A DNA stretch of 64,000 nucleotides, from contig OY754979.1 of assembly GCA_963576475.1 (NCBI GenBank), positions 32,185,778-32,249,777 on the forward strand. Reading direction: 5' to 3'. Of the stretch, positions 10,691 through 21,625 are shown one piece after another; the first letter of the stretch is position 1; each line of letters begins with the position of its first letter. The stretch is from Molanna angustata. Its lineage: Eukaryota > Arthropoda > Insecta > Trichoptera > Molannidae. A model generated the notes under the pieces. It had not been told where the DNA came from, did not search any database, and was given only the letters and a program-made list of their open reading frames with translations. Both the position numbers and the translations under genes were made by a program.

Positions 10691-10981
10691 TATAAATAAA
10701 ATATTTATATAAATATTTATAATAAATATAAATAAAATATTTATATAAATAAATAAAAAACACGCAGTTTTAATCCACAAATGAATAAGACTTTGAGCGC
10801 TTTCGCCGAACACAGCCGTCATCACCGAACACAGAGGCAGAAATCAACTTGACGAGTTTGATTTCTGCCTCTGACGATGCCGGCTGTGTTCGGCGAAAGC
10901 GCTCAGGCTCATTAAAGTCTTACTCATTTGTGGATTAAAACTGTGTGTTTTTTATTTATTTTTATAAATATTTTATTTATA
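10691..10981. repeat. Long near-perfect palindrome centred near 10850
   Basis: The left arm contains GTTTTAATCCACAAATGA, GAGCGCTTTCGCCGAACACA and GAGGCAGAAATCAA. The right arm holds their reverse complements in reverse order, ending in TTTTTATAAATATTTTATTT. The loop is about 10 bases. The right arm has roughly 10 extra bases near 10905. The outer AT-rich tail matches the small insertion at 4263, so each arm resembles the 3' end of one retroposon joined head to head. Confidence 0.85.
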
Positions 10982-11004
10982 ACTATGAACTTCCACTATG
11001 TTAA

Positions 11005-11978
11005 CGAAAAAGCTTTGAAACTATTATAAATATTAATTTAACACGCACCCAATAACAAGTTGCCACATTGTGGAGACTTACGATATTAATCGTCTCACAG
11101 ATCCAGACTGAAAACACAATTAAAAACTGTGTCTCCATCGGGAATCGAACCCGGGACCTTTGGATCAGCAGTGAGATAAAGTCTGATTTTTTTAAGGTGC
11201 CAATTCTATACATAAACAAAAAAAATGCATAGTATTTACGCATGTAAATGTATTAGTAGACTCGTGGTTGCTGATTGGTTTACACCATTTGGTGTCATTA
11301 ACAACAAACATCAACAAACCCGACAGTACGTATCTATCTCTCGAAGTGAGCGCACGTTTGATTTTTTATGGTGACCATGTGTTCTAAATTAAGAATTTAA
11401 TTTTTATTTCTAACTTATGTATTTTATCTTTTGTTTAATATCGATATATAATTATTATTATAAACATGTGTTATCACCGTCTTAGTATAGAATAAGTGTC
11501 CATTATTTATTTGTATTAGTTACATAGATATATTATTTATGTATGTGTATTTGCCTCAATGAACTATTATGTAAATATTTTATATAACATAATTTATTAT
11601 TTTGTAAAATAATATGTAACTGTTTATTATTATAAGGATTAATTACTTCATAATGTATTCTTTTATTTTCCTAATAAAAAGTATCAAATAAATATTTTGT
11701 TTAAATATTACTTTCCCAGGAGATGCCCATTAACATTTGCAGAAAAAACCTAATAATATAGACTCATTAAAGCCGCATGGTACCGGGAGTAAGAATAGGT
11801 ATGAAAAGATTTGAAGGTTTTGAAGATATATGCATGTGAAAGTTACAACCGTTTTATATCATGAAATGATAAAAAAAATCCCATAATATTTTTTTTCTTC
11901 TACACCATGGTCACCCTATGAGCTTTGGCACTCTTAAAAAAATCAGACTTTACCTAACCAACTGAGCCACGAAGGCCG
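11005..11978 (-). mobile_element. tRNA-derived SINE, split by a MITE
   Basis: Reading the minus strand and skipping 11179-11950, the element begins with a tRNA-like head. It has an A-box-like TGGCTCAGTTGG and, about 45 bases on, a B-box GGTTCGATTCC. The body contains TTGTGTTTTCAGTCTGGATC and ends near TTATTGGGTGCGTGTTAAAT. A second copy lies at 48964-49190 and a third at 32201-32400. Such heads are internal RNA polymerase III promoters. It is not a tRNA gene, because the anticodon region does not fold and the family is dispersed. Confidence 0.85.
11179..11950. mobile_element. TA-flanked MITE (772 bp), Tc1/mariner-like
   Basis: The left end AAGTCTGATTTTTTTAAG (11179-11196) is exactly repeated inverted at 11933-11950. 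TA stands on both sides (11177-11178 and 11951-11952). Joining the flanks at a single TA rebuilds the SINE head seen uninterrupted at 49 kb. TA target duplication is typical of Tc1/mariner elements. No transposase is encoded. Confidence 0.88.
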
Positions 11979-12449
11979 ACAACGTTGTTAGAGTCGTTGT
12001 TGATTCGGTTCACATACATAGTTTCAATTTTCATGTTTCGGCCGAAAACCCAAGAGCCTTTTTAGATTCTGTTTCTTTTGTGTCTTATGAAGTTATGTAG
12101 AACGTAGATATGTACATTTTCACGTGATATACTGAAAGAGTAAGTTTATAATTAAGATCTTATATTGTTAATTTTAATACAATGTACCGACCCAACATCT
12201 AATAAATATATAATTATGTATCCTATGTTGTTCGTGTTATATTCCTTCATAATATATAGCAATGTATTGTGTACCAGTTTTGTTGTACCTACGATATAAA
12301 TAAAGTAATTATTTTACTCAATTACTTTTGATACAAAAGCATGATTTCTATTCATATTATACACAGGAAGTAAGACTATTATTATTGTGAGAGATGAACA
12401 AAATAAGAGCTAAAATAAACAAAGAATTACCAACAATATTTACATTTTT
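11979..12449. other. No gene seen
   Basis: AT-rich with several AATAAA-like strings but no supported frame. Confidence 0.4.
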
Positions 12450-12665
12450 TATGGCAATGGCCGATTTATTAATGATATTATAAACAATTAGGTACTTAAA
12501 ATAATAACACTCAATTATTATTATTATTGCCATTATACACTTCCTCAAAAGAATTGGCAGATCAATGCGTAAATTGTGAACTAATAATTAAGAAAATAAA
12601 ACGCAACAAACGCTCCGATCATGCCTATAATTGGGAATAATTCACCCATCCAGATACTTAAGAGG
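12450..12665 (+). repeat. Dispersed repeat R3, copy 2
   Basis: Aligns to 3695-3905 through GGCCGATTTATTAATGATAT, CTTCCTCAAAAGAATT and CACCCATCCAGATACTTA. Differences are scattered, implying an old family. Confidence 0.75.
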
Positions 12666-13126
12666 CTATAGTAGAGGCTATATAGTATATTTTGAAGATC
12701 TTTTTCCCAGTACCTACCCTCAAAAGATATGTCTTTGAAATAATGAACAGTTTGTATTTACATCTTTATTCTATTGCATGAGTTTTTTGATATTTGAAAA
12801 TGTTTAATAATTTTCTTTTAAAATTAGCTGTAGCCATTTCTTATTTTTTTATTAAAAGTATCTAAAAAACTACAAGGCATACGAAGTAGGTTTTAACTTT
12901 AATCGAAAGAGAATATAAAAAGCTACCAGCTGAGTATGCCCAGGTTATGCAAGGGCCTAAACATATTAAATTTTTTTTATTTCACAGTAAAAATATAAAA
13001 AGGTATATGACGGAGGTTTCGGGGAAAGGAAAGAATTCGGTTTAGAATAAATTACCTTTTGCCGATTCGTTCTGGGGAAAGGACTCCTAAAACTTACTAT
13101 ATGGCCTACCATAGACTTTTTTATGA
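12666..13126. other. No gene seen
   Basis: AT-rich up to about 13000, then somewhat more balanced composition leading into the open frame at 13127. Confidence 0.35.
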
Positions 13127-13444
13127 TTGGCCAACGAAGTAGACTTCTATTTTAAATGGGAAAATCATAGTAAGATTATCTTTTGCTTTATCACGATTTT
13201 TAAGAGACCTTCCCTTCTCTTCGGATCTAATTTAGCGTTAATCGATTTATCTACATCTGAGATGGATTGTCCACTATCTACACAGCATCCAACATCTCAC
13301 GCAGACCCTACCTTCGTCAATCGGTTGAGTAAACTGATAGGTATGGATATGTATCCTATATCTACCTGTGTGAATATGTATCTACCTGTCCTTCTATCTC
13401 TAAACTTCCCGAGGCCCGTGGCCAGGTATCCTAGAGTAAATTGA
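13127..13444 (+). CDS. Unrecognised 105-codon open frame
   Basis: The frame starts MANEVDFYFKWENHSK and ends PRPVARYPRVN. It shows no domain, signal peptide or membrane segment that I recognise. Its base composition is less AT-rich than the flanks, which is mildly in favour of a former coding function. No homologous copy occurs elsewhere in the window, and no splice context was found. A chance frame is more likely than a gene; an old transposon remnant is also possible. Confidence 0.2.
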   Translation: MANEVDFYFKWENHSKIIFCFITIFKRPSLLFGSNLALIDLSTSEMDCPLSTQHPTSHADPTFVNRLSKLIGMDMYPISTCVNMYLPVLLSLNFPRPVARYPRVN

Positions 13445-14889
13445 TCGAGTTTCACGGGAGAGTGCTCCAGTCCTTATTCCAGATGAATGTTCACTTGACT
13501 TGTAAGTAGATCGCAGGAGGATCTTGAGATTAGGGAAACAGGAGATGAAAGGACATTACATTCAAATGCGTTTGTCAGCAGACGGGATCAAACAATACAG
13601 GTTGATAAATTATTGTTTATGTTCGTCTATCACAATCGATATTAATTTAATTAATTTAAAAAGCATTATATTAAATTAATACGTAAAGCGAAAATTTAGG
13701 AACCCATTTTAAGCAAACTGCGCGCACGGAAGAGTTTTAATAAGAGATATGCTATTATGATGTGTTATCTATAACATGAAATAAAATGACAAAATATTTT
13801 ACGTCAAACCATAGATTGTTTAATTTCATACTGCCAACGTCAAACGCAGTTACTTTAAAATCATTTACGGAACATGTTAAAGAAAAATACATTATCTACT
13901 GTGAAACACTTAAAAAATTACACTTTGCAATATGTGAAAATAAAACTTTTTACCCCATAATGAATTCGTCCTTTTTTATCAAAGATCATGTACAATGACT
14001 ATTAAAAATAAAAATGAGTGAATTACGCTCGAATTTTGACTTCTGAGCGATCACAATAAATAATAGGCGAGATGATTGCAATTTATTACGACCAAGTCAA
14101 GGATATATAGCTAAGTATAGCTATTCATTTTGTATAGCTATATCTACAGAATTATAGCTTTACAAAATGAAGTTACAGACCGTCATTTTTATGAGTTATT
14201 TTTCTTTGGACTACATTGATGATGTAGATTGATGGACTACATATTATGTCACCGGACATCTGAACGTGCTGTATTTTTGTGATGACTCAGATTCCGTTGC
14301 TGCTGACAGGAAGGTTTCGAAAGGCGGAGTTGTTATAGTAAAATAAAATAAAAATAAATATTTAATTCAGTAACCAGTCTCAAATTTGTTGTCAATTTGA
14401 TAGAAACCACACCAACCCATTTACTAATTATTTTTTTTTTTAATGTTTATTTTTATTCGCCGTGAGAGTAACGGCTCCATTCTTGAACCATATCACGGAT
14501 AAAAATAAAAGCAAAAGAAAATACACTTCATTAAATTTCAATAAGGTACAGGTAAATATTCCCTCTTTGTCTTTTAGCAATCTATGAACCTTACATAGGA
14601 TATCCCAAAGGAGTTTCTTTCACAATATTAGACCTATAATTAAACTGATTATGCTCATTATCAAAAGAGCTGACAATTAAAAAAATCCCAAACTATGTAT
14701 TTTTAAATGAAACATAATTGATTATGGTTCTAAATGTTATATATTTTCCTGGTGTCCGGTCGACCATTTCGTCTGAATAGAACTTGGTACTGAACCGTCG
14801 TCCTGATATAAGGAAAATATTAGGTATTATTTGTTTATTTATAGGCAGGCAGCCAAAGCTGATGTACCTATATCCACTGTCGAATTTCA
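13445..14889. other. Gene-poor stretch with one unrecognised 70-codon frame
   Basis: The frame at 13786-13998 (starts MTKYFTSNHRLFNF) is unrecognised and lies in AT-rich sequence. The part near 14690-14890 may be the 3' UTR of the L2-like LINE that follows on the minus strand. Nothing else is supported. Confidence 0.3.
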
Positions 14890-14893
14890 TTAT

Positions 14894-15208
14894 TTAGTTG
14901 TAACTATTTTGCTGTGTCCAAAAAATATGCAGTCTATTCTTGAAAATATTAACATTTTCAGCGTCCAAAGCATGTTGGGGCAGTTTATTCCAAGTATTCA
15001 CCACTCTATTGGAAAGAAAATGCTTTCGAGGATTTGTCGAGAAGCTACTTTTCACAAGTTTTAGGCTATGGCCACGCAAATTAGTGTTATGACTATATTG
15101 AAAGAGATTTTTCATGTGTACACAGTCATAATGGCCTGATAATATTTTGAATGTTTCAATAAGATCTCCACGTTCTCTTCGGTTTTCCAGAATATATATA
15201 CAGTACAA
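14894..15208 (-). pseudogene. L2/CR1-like LINE C-terminus
   Basis: The minus-strand frame of about 104 codons reads ENRRERGDLIETFKILSGHY, then LRGHSLKLVKSSF, RKHFLSNRVVNTWNKLPQHA and IFKNRLHIFW. This order (RRxRGDLIETxKI, LRGHSxKL, FSNRVVxxWNxLP, FKxRLDxxW) is the standard end of the reverse transcriptase polyprotein of L2/CR1-clade LINEs. The rest of the protein, including the endonuclease and catalytic palm, is absent. The frame itself has no internal stop, so the copy may be fairly young. Its start codon is chance. Confidence 0.85.
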
Positions 15209-15239
15209 TAATCAATTTTGTGTCATTTAAAAATACCTA

Positions 15240-15640
15240 GTACAGTGGAGTTCTTCTTCTTCTTCTTCTCAGCCTTATCCCGTCCACTCCTGGACAAAGG
15301 CCTCCTCCATCGCCTTCCACGCCACTCTATCTTGTGCTTTAAGCAACCAATTGACACCAGCATGACGGCTGATGTCATCTCTCCATCTCATTGGCGGTCT
15401 TCCAACACCTCTGACTGTCGTTCTCGGTCTCCAAGCCAACACTATCCTTGGCCATCGGTCTTCGGGGTATCTAGCCACGTGGCCCGCCCATCTCCACTTC
15501 AGGGTAAGAATGCGGTGGACGACATCAACCAATTTTGTTCTTTCCCTGATGGTGTCGTTTCGCACCCAGTATCTCAGACTTAATCCTTACATGGCTCTTT
15601 GGTTGACTCTTATGGAGTACTTTTCCTTAAATATAGTCCC
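15240..15640 (-). pseudogene. RTE-like LINE C-terminus with AAG tail (RTE-B)
   Basis: On the minus strand the frame 15275-15565 gives TLKWRWAGHVARYPEDRWPR, then VGRPPMRWRDDISRHAG, AQDRVAWKAMEEAFVQEW and a stop. It is followed by five or six AAG units (TTC on the plus strand at 15251-15268). These blocks (KW.WAGHVAR, GRPP.RW.DD, AQDR..W...EA..QW) define the C-terminus of RTE-like endonuclease-reverse transcriptases. Upstream, in-frame homology extends through SLRYWVRNDTIRERTKLVDV to about 15640 with one stop near 15580. The copy is 5'-truncated there. Confidence 0.88.
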
Positions 15641-17100
15641 TATTAATATATCACTTGCTAATGATTAGAGTATATATTTATTTCTTTATTTATTTATATA
15701 ATTTATTTACATGTGTACAAAGTCCTTTACAAAAATAATTAATTGATAGTATAATTGTTTTTTTTAAATGTTTCCATACAATATAGGTTCTATTGGCCAA
15801 TAATCTGCGAATATATTTACATAAATAATTCAATATATTTTTAATTGCTGTCCTTTCAATACAACATTATTTATATATTCGTTCCTTTACTTCATTTGCA
15901 TTCTATAGTACCTACCTACATACATATCTACTTTAATGTCTTTTGGGTAGTTTATTTTTCTTGGTATTGCCTCTTCCTTTTCTATTATTCGAGTCCTAAC
16001 TTTGAATGTATAGTGTATAATATATAGATGGTCTTCATTACTATTGTTCACCATTCTGACGATGCTCAGTATAGAGCGATACCGATGAATGGAAGTGGCA
16101 TTTGCAAAAAAAATAAATAGACTTAAAATTATATATACTTATTTATTTCATAATTCTAGTTAATGATGTAATTAATTAAAAATAAATGAATAAATATTCT
16201 ATTAATAAGTAAATATATAATTTAAAAAAACATTTTTTTTATGGCAGCCAGTCCCTATACAGGACAATTTGTGCCATAGAAGTTGATCAATGTGTATATA
16301 TGCATTCAACAACTGTGCAGAACAAGTGTCGACTGCGAAATTTTTCAGCTATGAAAACAAATAGTACTTAATTAAAATTAGTAATTATTAAAAAAAATAT
16401 CATTCTTAAAATGGTAATTATAAATCAAATAATTAATTAAATTATCAAGTAGTATAAAAATAATTCATTAAATTATCAAATAAATATTATTATTGTAATA
16501 GTAATTATTGATAAGATTAACTGATAAGAAGAAGTAACTATTATTATTCTGTGACTTCTCTATTTCACTATATTTTCCTTCTTGTTTCATTTTAATCTAT
16601 TATTTTTGATTTTATAATGATGAAAAAAATATTTGAAAACTAAATTTTAAAACTTGGGTAGATAATTCAACCATGTTCATTAATTAGTTACTCATAAACT
16701 GAAATATCAATACTAGCTATCATCACTTTAGTGTTACTTCTTATAAATACCGAATCATCGTGAAAAGTCGATAACTATGACAAAATTACATATTTTGCAA
16801 TAATAAAAGATACTTTTTACCAAGTGTCGTTAAATAGTTTTAGTATTCATGTCGGTCTTAGATAATATTATCAAACTTCTTGTCTTTTCTAACTTTCAAT
16901 ATGGAGCAACTACACTTCACTACAGCGTGTTCATTTTGTATTTAATAATCTACTACTACTTTTATCTAAAATTTACATATATTTTATTTCGTCTTACATG
17001 GTGTTAAAGTTCATAAATGGTCAATTAGTACTAAAGAAAAAAAAATGAAAACGCTCTATGATAAATATAAAAAAATCTGTAATTCAATTATATTTTCAAG
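15641..17100. other. AT-rich gene-poor stretch
   Basis: The start (15675-15725, ATTTA-rich then ACATGTGTACAAAG) matches the left edge of the LINE at 8936 and is probably another tail of family C. The rest, to 17100, shows only low-complexity AT sequence. A 60-codon frame at 15845 is unrecognised. Confidence 0.4.
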
Positions 17101-17122
17101 TCTTTAGAGTTAGCTGCGATAA

Positions 17123-17822
17123 AGTACTAGTTGCATGTAACACATGAGATCCAGCTGTCGATAGCGATAATATGTATAGTTGAAGAATGGGTACCAAACT
17201 ATAATCCCATAAATACAAATTATTTAATATTTTAAGATATTTGGTTTTCTATACAACACATGTACCTAGGTATGTATGTCAAGATAGGATAGTATGGAGG
17301 TCAGTCCTTTGATCCTACCCAGAATGTGAAAACAGCATGATGGTATGTATATATGTTTGGAGTAGGCTACTTCCATACAAATTGTATGAAACAATGTCGT
17401 CACTAAATTCAATTTTTATAAAAATTGTTGAAAAAAATTTGCAATGTGCTAATACAATTTTAATATTTTTTATAGAAAATTAAATTTTCTAGTTGGGGTG
17501 TTTCGGCTTTTTTCGATATTTAAAAAAAAAATGGAAATATATGCAGTTAAACTCATAAATTTATCATAAAAATATATTTTTCTTAATTAAAAATGTTTGA
17601 GAAACCCTGGAATTTTCAGCGTTCTAGCTTTTACGGTTTCTGAGATATATGGAAAAATAAATCAAAATTTCAAAAGTTGATAGCCCCTGACTGAAAAAAA
17701 AATCACAATTCTGAGTATAAGAGTTTTGTAGGCTTGTAATTTTTTATATACCTACTTTAAAATTTTGGGTTCTGCAAATAAAGCGGATCAAAAGTTATAA
17801 GGGGGGGACAGACAGACACACA

Positions 17823-17881
<59 letters not shown>

Positions 17882-17940
17882 ACGCACACGCACACGCACA
17901 CGCACACGCACACTCACACACACACACACGATTTTGTATC
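17123..17940 (+). repeat. E17 repeat, copy 1
   Basis: It starts ACTAGTTGCATGTAACACAT and shares, in order, GATAGCGATA, TCAAGATAGGATAGTATGGA, TTGGGGTGTTTCGGCTTTTT, GAGAAACCCTGGAATTTT and AAAAGTTATAAGGGGGGGAC with the units at 61320-63320. The right end is a long CA-rich tract, after which a LINE follows. Class unknown; it has inverted subterminal motifs (see 60780-63715) but no coding capacity. Confidence 0.8.
17807..17933. repeat. CA/CACACG microsatellite within E17
   Basis: Roughly 125 bases of CA repeats with an inner block of CACACG-type units. The same position in other E17 copies (62095, 63080 and inverted near 60900) carries only 25-45 bases, so this is a copy-specific expansion. The minus-strand frame through it is not a gene. 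Confidence 0.95.
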
Positions 17941-17989
17941 TTGAATATATGACTGTATTTTGTAATAAATCGGAGTTGTTTTGGACAGC

Positions 17990-18910
17990 ATGTTCACTCT
18001 CGAAAAACATATTGACACAGTAATTGACAAAGCCTATAAAACTTATTTGTTTTATTCTCCGCATCTCAAAACCATTCAACACTAAAATCTTAAAAATTCT
18101 TTATTTTACATATGTGCGTAGTATCTTGGAATTTGCATCTCCCATCTGGTCACCCGTGTTTCAAGTACACAAAGCACGCATAGAGAGAATCCAACATATA
18201 TTTATAAAACACTTGAATTACAGAGAACACACAGAATTTTCCACTTATAGGGATGCAACATTGTATCACAAAATCCTTACGTTGGAACAGAGACGATCCT
18301 TGGTTGATATGAAAACATTGTATAACATCATACACAATGCAATTGACTGTCCTGAAATTACGGAGCTTCTCTCCTTCAACCAACACACGTCCCATCGCGT
18401 CGTACGCGAAGCCCACTTTTGTTTCACATACCGCACCGTAATAATACTTACACGAAAAACGCACGCCTCATACGTATGATGAACATTTATAATCACGAAC
18501 ATCTGGTTGTCGATATTTTTCTTTTAGGACCTAATTCATTTTCTGCTGCCATCAGTTCAAGTTATAATGATTGAATTTCACTGGATGATTGAAAAATCAA
18601 GATTGAACGGAGTAAACTATGTGAGCTTGCGGGTACCTATATATTCTCTCTTTCACTTATATAGACACATTCACACACATATACACATCCTTACACTCAT
18701 ACGTACACACATACATACACTCATGCACTAGCATTCAGATTTAAATATTTTTCATATGTAGCTTTAAGTATGTAAGCACAGCAGTCAAAATTTATTGTTA
18801 ATAATGTGGAAATTTGTTATTGGTTTTAGTATTATACTAATGCATCTATATAATAAATGTTATTATACTGTAAATTTCCCGAAAATGAAATAAAAAAATA
18901 AATAAAATAA
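17990..18910 (+). pseudogene. Jockey-like LINE, reverse transcriptase end and 3' UTR
   Basis: The plus-strand frames read FTLEKHIDTVIDKAYKT, then SILEFASPIWSPVFQVHKAR, IERIQHIFIKHLNY and, after a frame change near 18420, TYTKNARLIRMMNIYNHEHL and GPNSFSAAISSSYND. The S.LE.ASP.WSP block and the final N.RxxR..N.YN block are typical of the C-terminus of Jockey-clade LINEs. Two frameshifts (about 18045 and 18420) disable it. The 3' UTR ends in AATAAAATAAAATAAA-type tails near 18890. A matching 3' UTR on the opposite strand lies at 52145-52480. Confidence 0.8.
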
Positions 18911-19189
18911 AATAAAAATAAATTATGATAGTATAGTTATTGATGTATGGAGATGATAATTGTTATATTTGATATTCTTATACATATATACTATTATTTG
19001 TACATTGTTAGCCTCAATTTGAAAAAATTAAAAATAAAAATAAAATAAATATGCAGCTACACTAAAAAATGTTGTCGACAAAAATCCAAACATGAAAAAA
19101 AAATACTATTTAAACATAAAACACCCTGTGAATTATAAAACTTCACAAAGCAGAGTTCAATTTCTTTGTATCGCCCAAGTTTGCAATAG
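18911..19189. other. AT-rich tail region
   Basis: A second AAAATAAA-rich tail at 19022-19045 suggests another short retroposon end; otherwise nothing is supported. Confidence 0.35.
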
Positions 19190-19470
19190 TGAGCAGTGAA
19201 CACCAAACACCCAGCAGTAAGTTGGAGTTTGAGCAAGACTGGAGCCGAGCATAGAGTGGGCATCTGTGTGCCAAATTGTCACCACTGATCTACCCGCCCG
19301 GCGGTCTACTGGCTCCTAAGTGGCTCACGTCCTCAGAACCTGTCCAAGTTTCCTCGGTGCTAAATTAGCGCCGGACTCTCTCAACTTTGTTAAGACACTT
19401 AACTATTAAACGTCTTCGGGAAGTTAAGTTATTATTAAACTCAAACAAGACTCACCATCGGACCAAACGT
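19190..19470. other. Island of higher GC, unclassified
   Basis: This stretch contains CTACCCGCCCGGCGGTCTAC and TTAGCGCCGGACTCTCTC and stands out from its AT-rich flanks. No long frame on either strand fits the whole island. A solo LTR or a 5' UTR fragment would fit the composition, but no terminal repeat was found. Confidence 0.3.
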
Positions 19471-20274
19471 AGCGCAAATTAATTAACGATATTCCTGGAA
19501 ATGCCCCGTGAAGATTTCGTTTTCCAAAGGCGAGATTTTTACTTTTCGCTTCAAGGTATGATTGTGAAAGTTTATGGTTTCACAATTTTTAATATTTTTT
19601 TCATGGAATTCTCTAAGTGTACGAACATAGATCTTAGATGTGAATTAAATACCAATTGCACAGAAATTACAAGTGCAAAATTAATCATTTTACAGGGGAG
19701 CATTGTTTATATTAAATATTTATTTATTACAAAAATCCAGTACATTATAAACATTAATAAGAAAATAATAAATATTATAATGAATCAAATATAGATGTTG
19801 CTACTCCTTAGCCTCAAGGAATTTTCTAGGGGCTAAAGTAAACCATCGTATTTTAACAAATATGAAAAATTGTGTCCTCTGTAAAGACCAAATTAAAAGG
19901 CCGATGAACTTCATATTGATACCATATGTGTGAAGTACATTAACTTGGAGCTGGTTAGTTTTCCTTAGATAACGGTTCATTTTTCCTTTATGGTTTCATC
20001 TGTTATGACCATTTAAAATGCTCTCACGGTCGGGAAAATCGAGATTGTCTTATTTTGTTTGAATTTTTTATACAATATCAATACACTCTTTAAAAGTACA
20101 TTCAGGGATTTTCAACATTTAAAGAAAAGAAAAACAAATGTGATATTGCATATTTATATGAACAATGTATACAGTTGATATTAAAATAACATCTGTATGG
20201 AAAAATTCAGTTATCGAGTTCATATTGAAATTGCATGTGTTTTTCCACTAGTATGAACGTAATAGTATTCATCT
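19471..20274. other. Gene-poor; unrecognised 97-codon frame
   Basis: The frame 19501-19794 (starts MPREDFVFQRRDFYF) becomes Ile/Asn-rich and is likely chance. A ~50-bp diverged duplication links 20085-20135 to 20530-20580 (AGGGATTTTCAAC against AGGGATTGTCAAC). Confidence 0.3.
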
Positions 20275-20415
20275 ACATACTAACATGCCATCTTCCTCGT
20301 GGGGTAGGTAGAGAGAACCAAACACTGCATTCTTGTATCTTCTTCTATCCATCATCTCAGCAATATTTATGCATCGTCCCATCATGATCATCTATTGTTA
20401 ATGCAATTTTCTTAC
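20275..20415 (-). mobile_element. Degenerate RTE-A 3' end
   Basis: Plus-strand reading gives ATGCCATCTTCCTCGTGGGG, TAGGTAGAGAGAACCAAAC and ATGCATCGTCCCATCATGAT. These match the last codons of the 41-kb LINE in reverse complement, with many changes. An old fragment. Confidence 0.7.
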
Positions 20416-20689
20416 GTCAATTTCTCAACAGAGTAGAGAGTGCACACTATGAGATTTTGTGTGTATGGTGTATTATGAAAAGTTTTGTCCTCAGAGAAAC
20501 CAATATTTTTTCGGAATCTAATAGAAATGTACTTTATAAAAATGCATTAAGGGATTGTCAACCTTTCAAGAAGAAAAAATCTACACTCACTATGTAGTAG
20601 AGTCAAGTTTTGGCCATAACCCTGTTAGTTTTTTTCCTGTGTTTTTATATAATTTTTTTTTTTTTTAAAGAATGAATATGTCCCTGTAA

Positions 20690-20830
20690 CAAGCACATAT
20701 ACATACATCCTCATACATTACTTAAATTAAGGAAATGCTTTTGCTATTGGTGAATGAAATCGGTCGTGGCAGGATTCGAATTCGCTGCCACTGGATTACT
20801 AACCCGATTTATTGCCATCGTGATTTATTT
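20690..20830 (-). mobile_element. tRNA-like SINE fragment
   Basis: The minus strand holds a B-box-like ATTCGAATCC within GAATCCTGCCACGACCGATT. A related block (CGGTCGTGGCCGGATTCGAC on the plus strand) lies at 50167. Only a B-box side is convincing. Confidence 0.5.
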
Positions 20831-20869
20831 AGGATGGTTATGAAGAATCATTAGTGTTTTTTTTTTATA

Positions 20870-21625
20870 ATATTAGGCAACCCACACTTAGGAGAGTGAT
20901 TTGTGCCAAATGGAAAAAAATATATACTAATGAATATTATGACTTACAGATTAATACCATTGATTGAGATAAATTTAGTTATTGCGGAATAAATAGGAAG
21001 AGAGATAAGCGATAAGAGATGCGACATGTTTACTGGTAGAGAGACTTTAAGTTGGGATAGATGTCATATTCGTAGTGCATCGGACATTCAAATAACACGT
21101 GATCGAGTGTTTCCAAAACTGCCCCCCATGCACATGAAGGGTTTTCTAAAAAAAAATATTATAAAAGAAAAAAAAATTTTTTCTTTTACTTATAAAAATT
21201 TTTTTTTTTTTTTTTCTTTAATATAAGGTTTTCTTTTTTTTTCTTTTATATTATTTTATTTTTTTTATTTTTAAGGGTTTTCTTTTTTTTTTTCTTTTAC
21301 TTTATATAAGTGAGTAGCAATTGAGCAATGACCCAATCGCATTCTGGAAATATTAGATATCTCTTTTTTAACATTTTTTTTATAGCAAGGGAAAGATGGA
21401 ATGTTTAATTGGATATTATAGTAGTATGTTCCTTTGGTTTCAGAAGAAATTTTCCACAGGTGTTGCCATTTATTTTTGGCAATGTTACAATGAGAACGAA
21501 TTATATCTTGGATGGAATTGGAGATGTTAAAATAAGAGACGTCAGAACTGAAGGTTTGTTTTGCTAATTCATCCGCGATCTCGTTCCCATTTATACCATG
21601 TGGGACGGGATTTATGCTAGTATAA
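20870..21625 (-). pseudogene. LINE RNase H domain and C-terminus
   Basis: Minus-strand translation from about 21610 gives PHGINGNEIADELAKQTF, the closing motif of the RNase H domain found in I/Jockey/R1-group LINEs (G..GNE.AD.LAK). It continues to ISNISRMRLGHCSIATHLYK, the usual RLRxGH block, near 21320. After about 150 bases of A/T homopolymer runs (21150-21300) a further conserved piece appears, ETLDHVLFECPMHYEYD. That is the zinc-knuckle-like end in which cysteine residues and a histidine are spaced as in these elements. The homopolymer block separates two parts that are normally adjacent. Confidence 0.75.

Noticed and set aside
11120..11170. tRNA gene on the minus strand (B-box GGTTCGATTCC)
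   Set aside because: The A-box to B-box pattern is the head of a dispersed SINE with further copies at 32.2 and 49.0 kb; no cloverleaf or anticodon arm forms. The same applies at 55790 and 50783.
15218..15668. Two plus-strand frames of 98-121 codons
   Set aside because: They are opposite-strand shadows of the RTE-like C-terminus at 15275-15640.
17795..18082. 95-codon minus-strand frame with Val/Arg/Cys repeats
   Set aside because: It is a translation of the CA/CACACG microsatellite.
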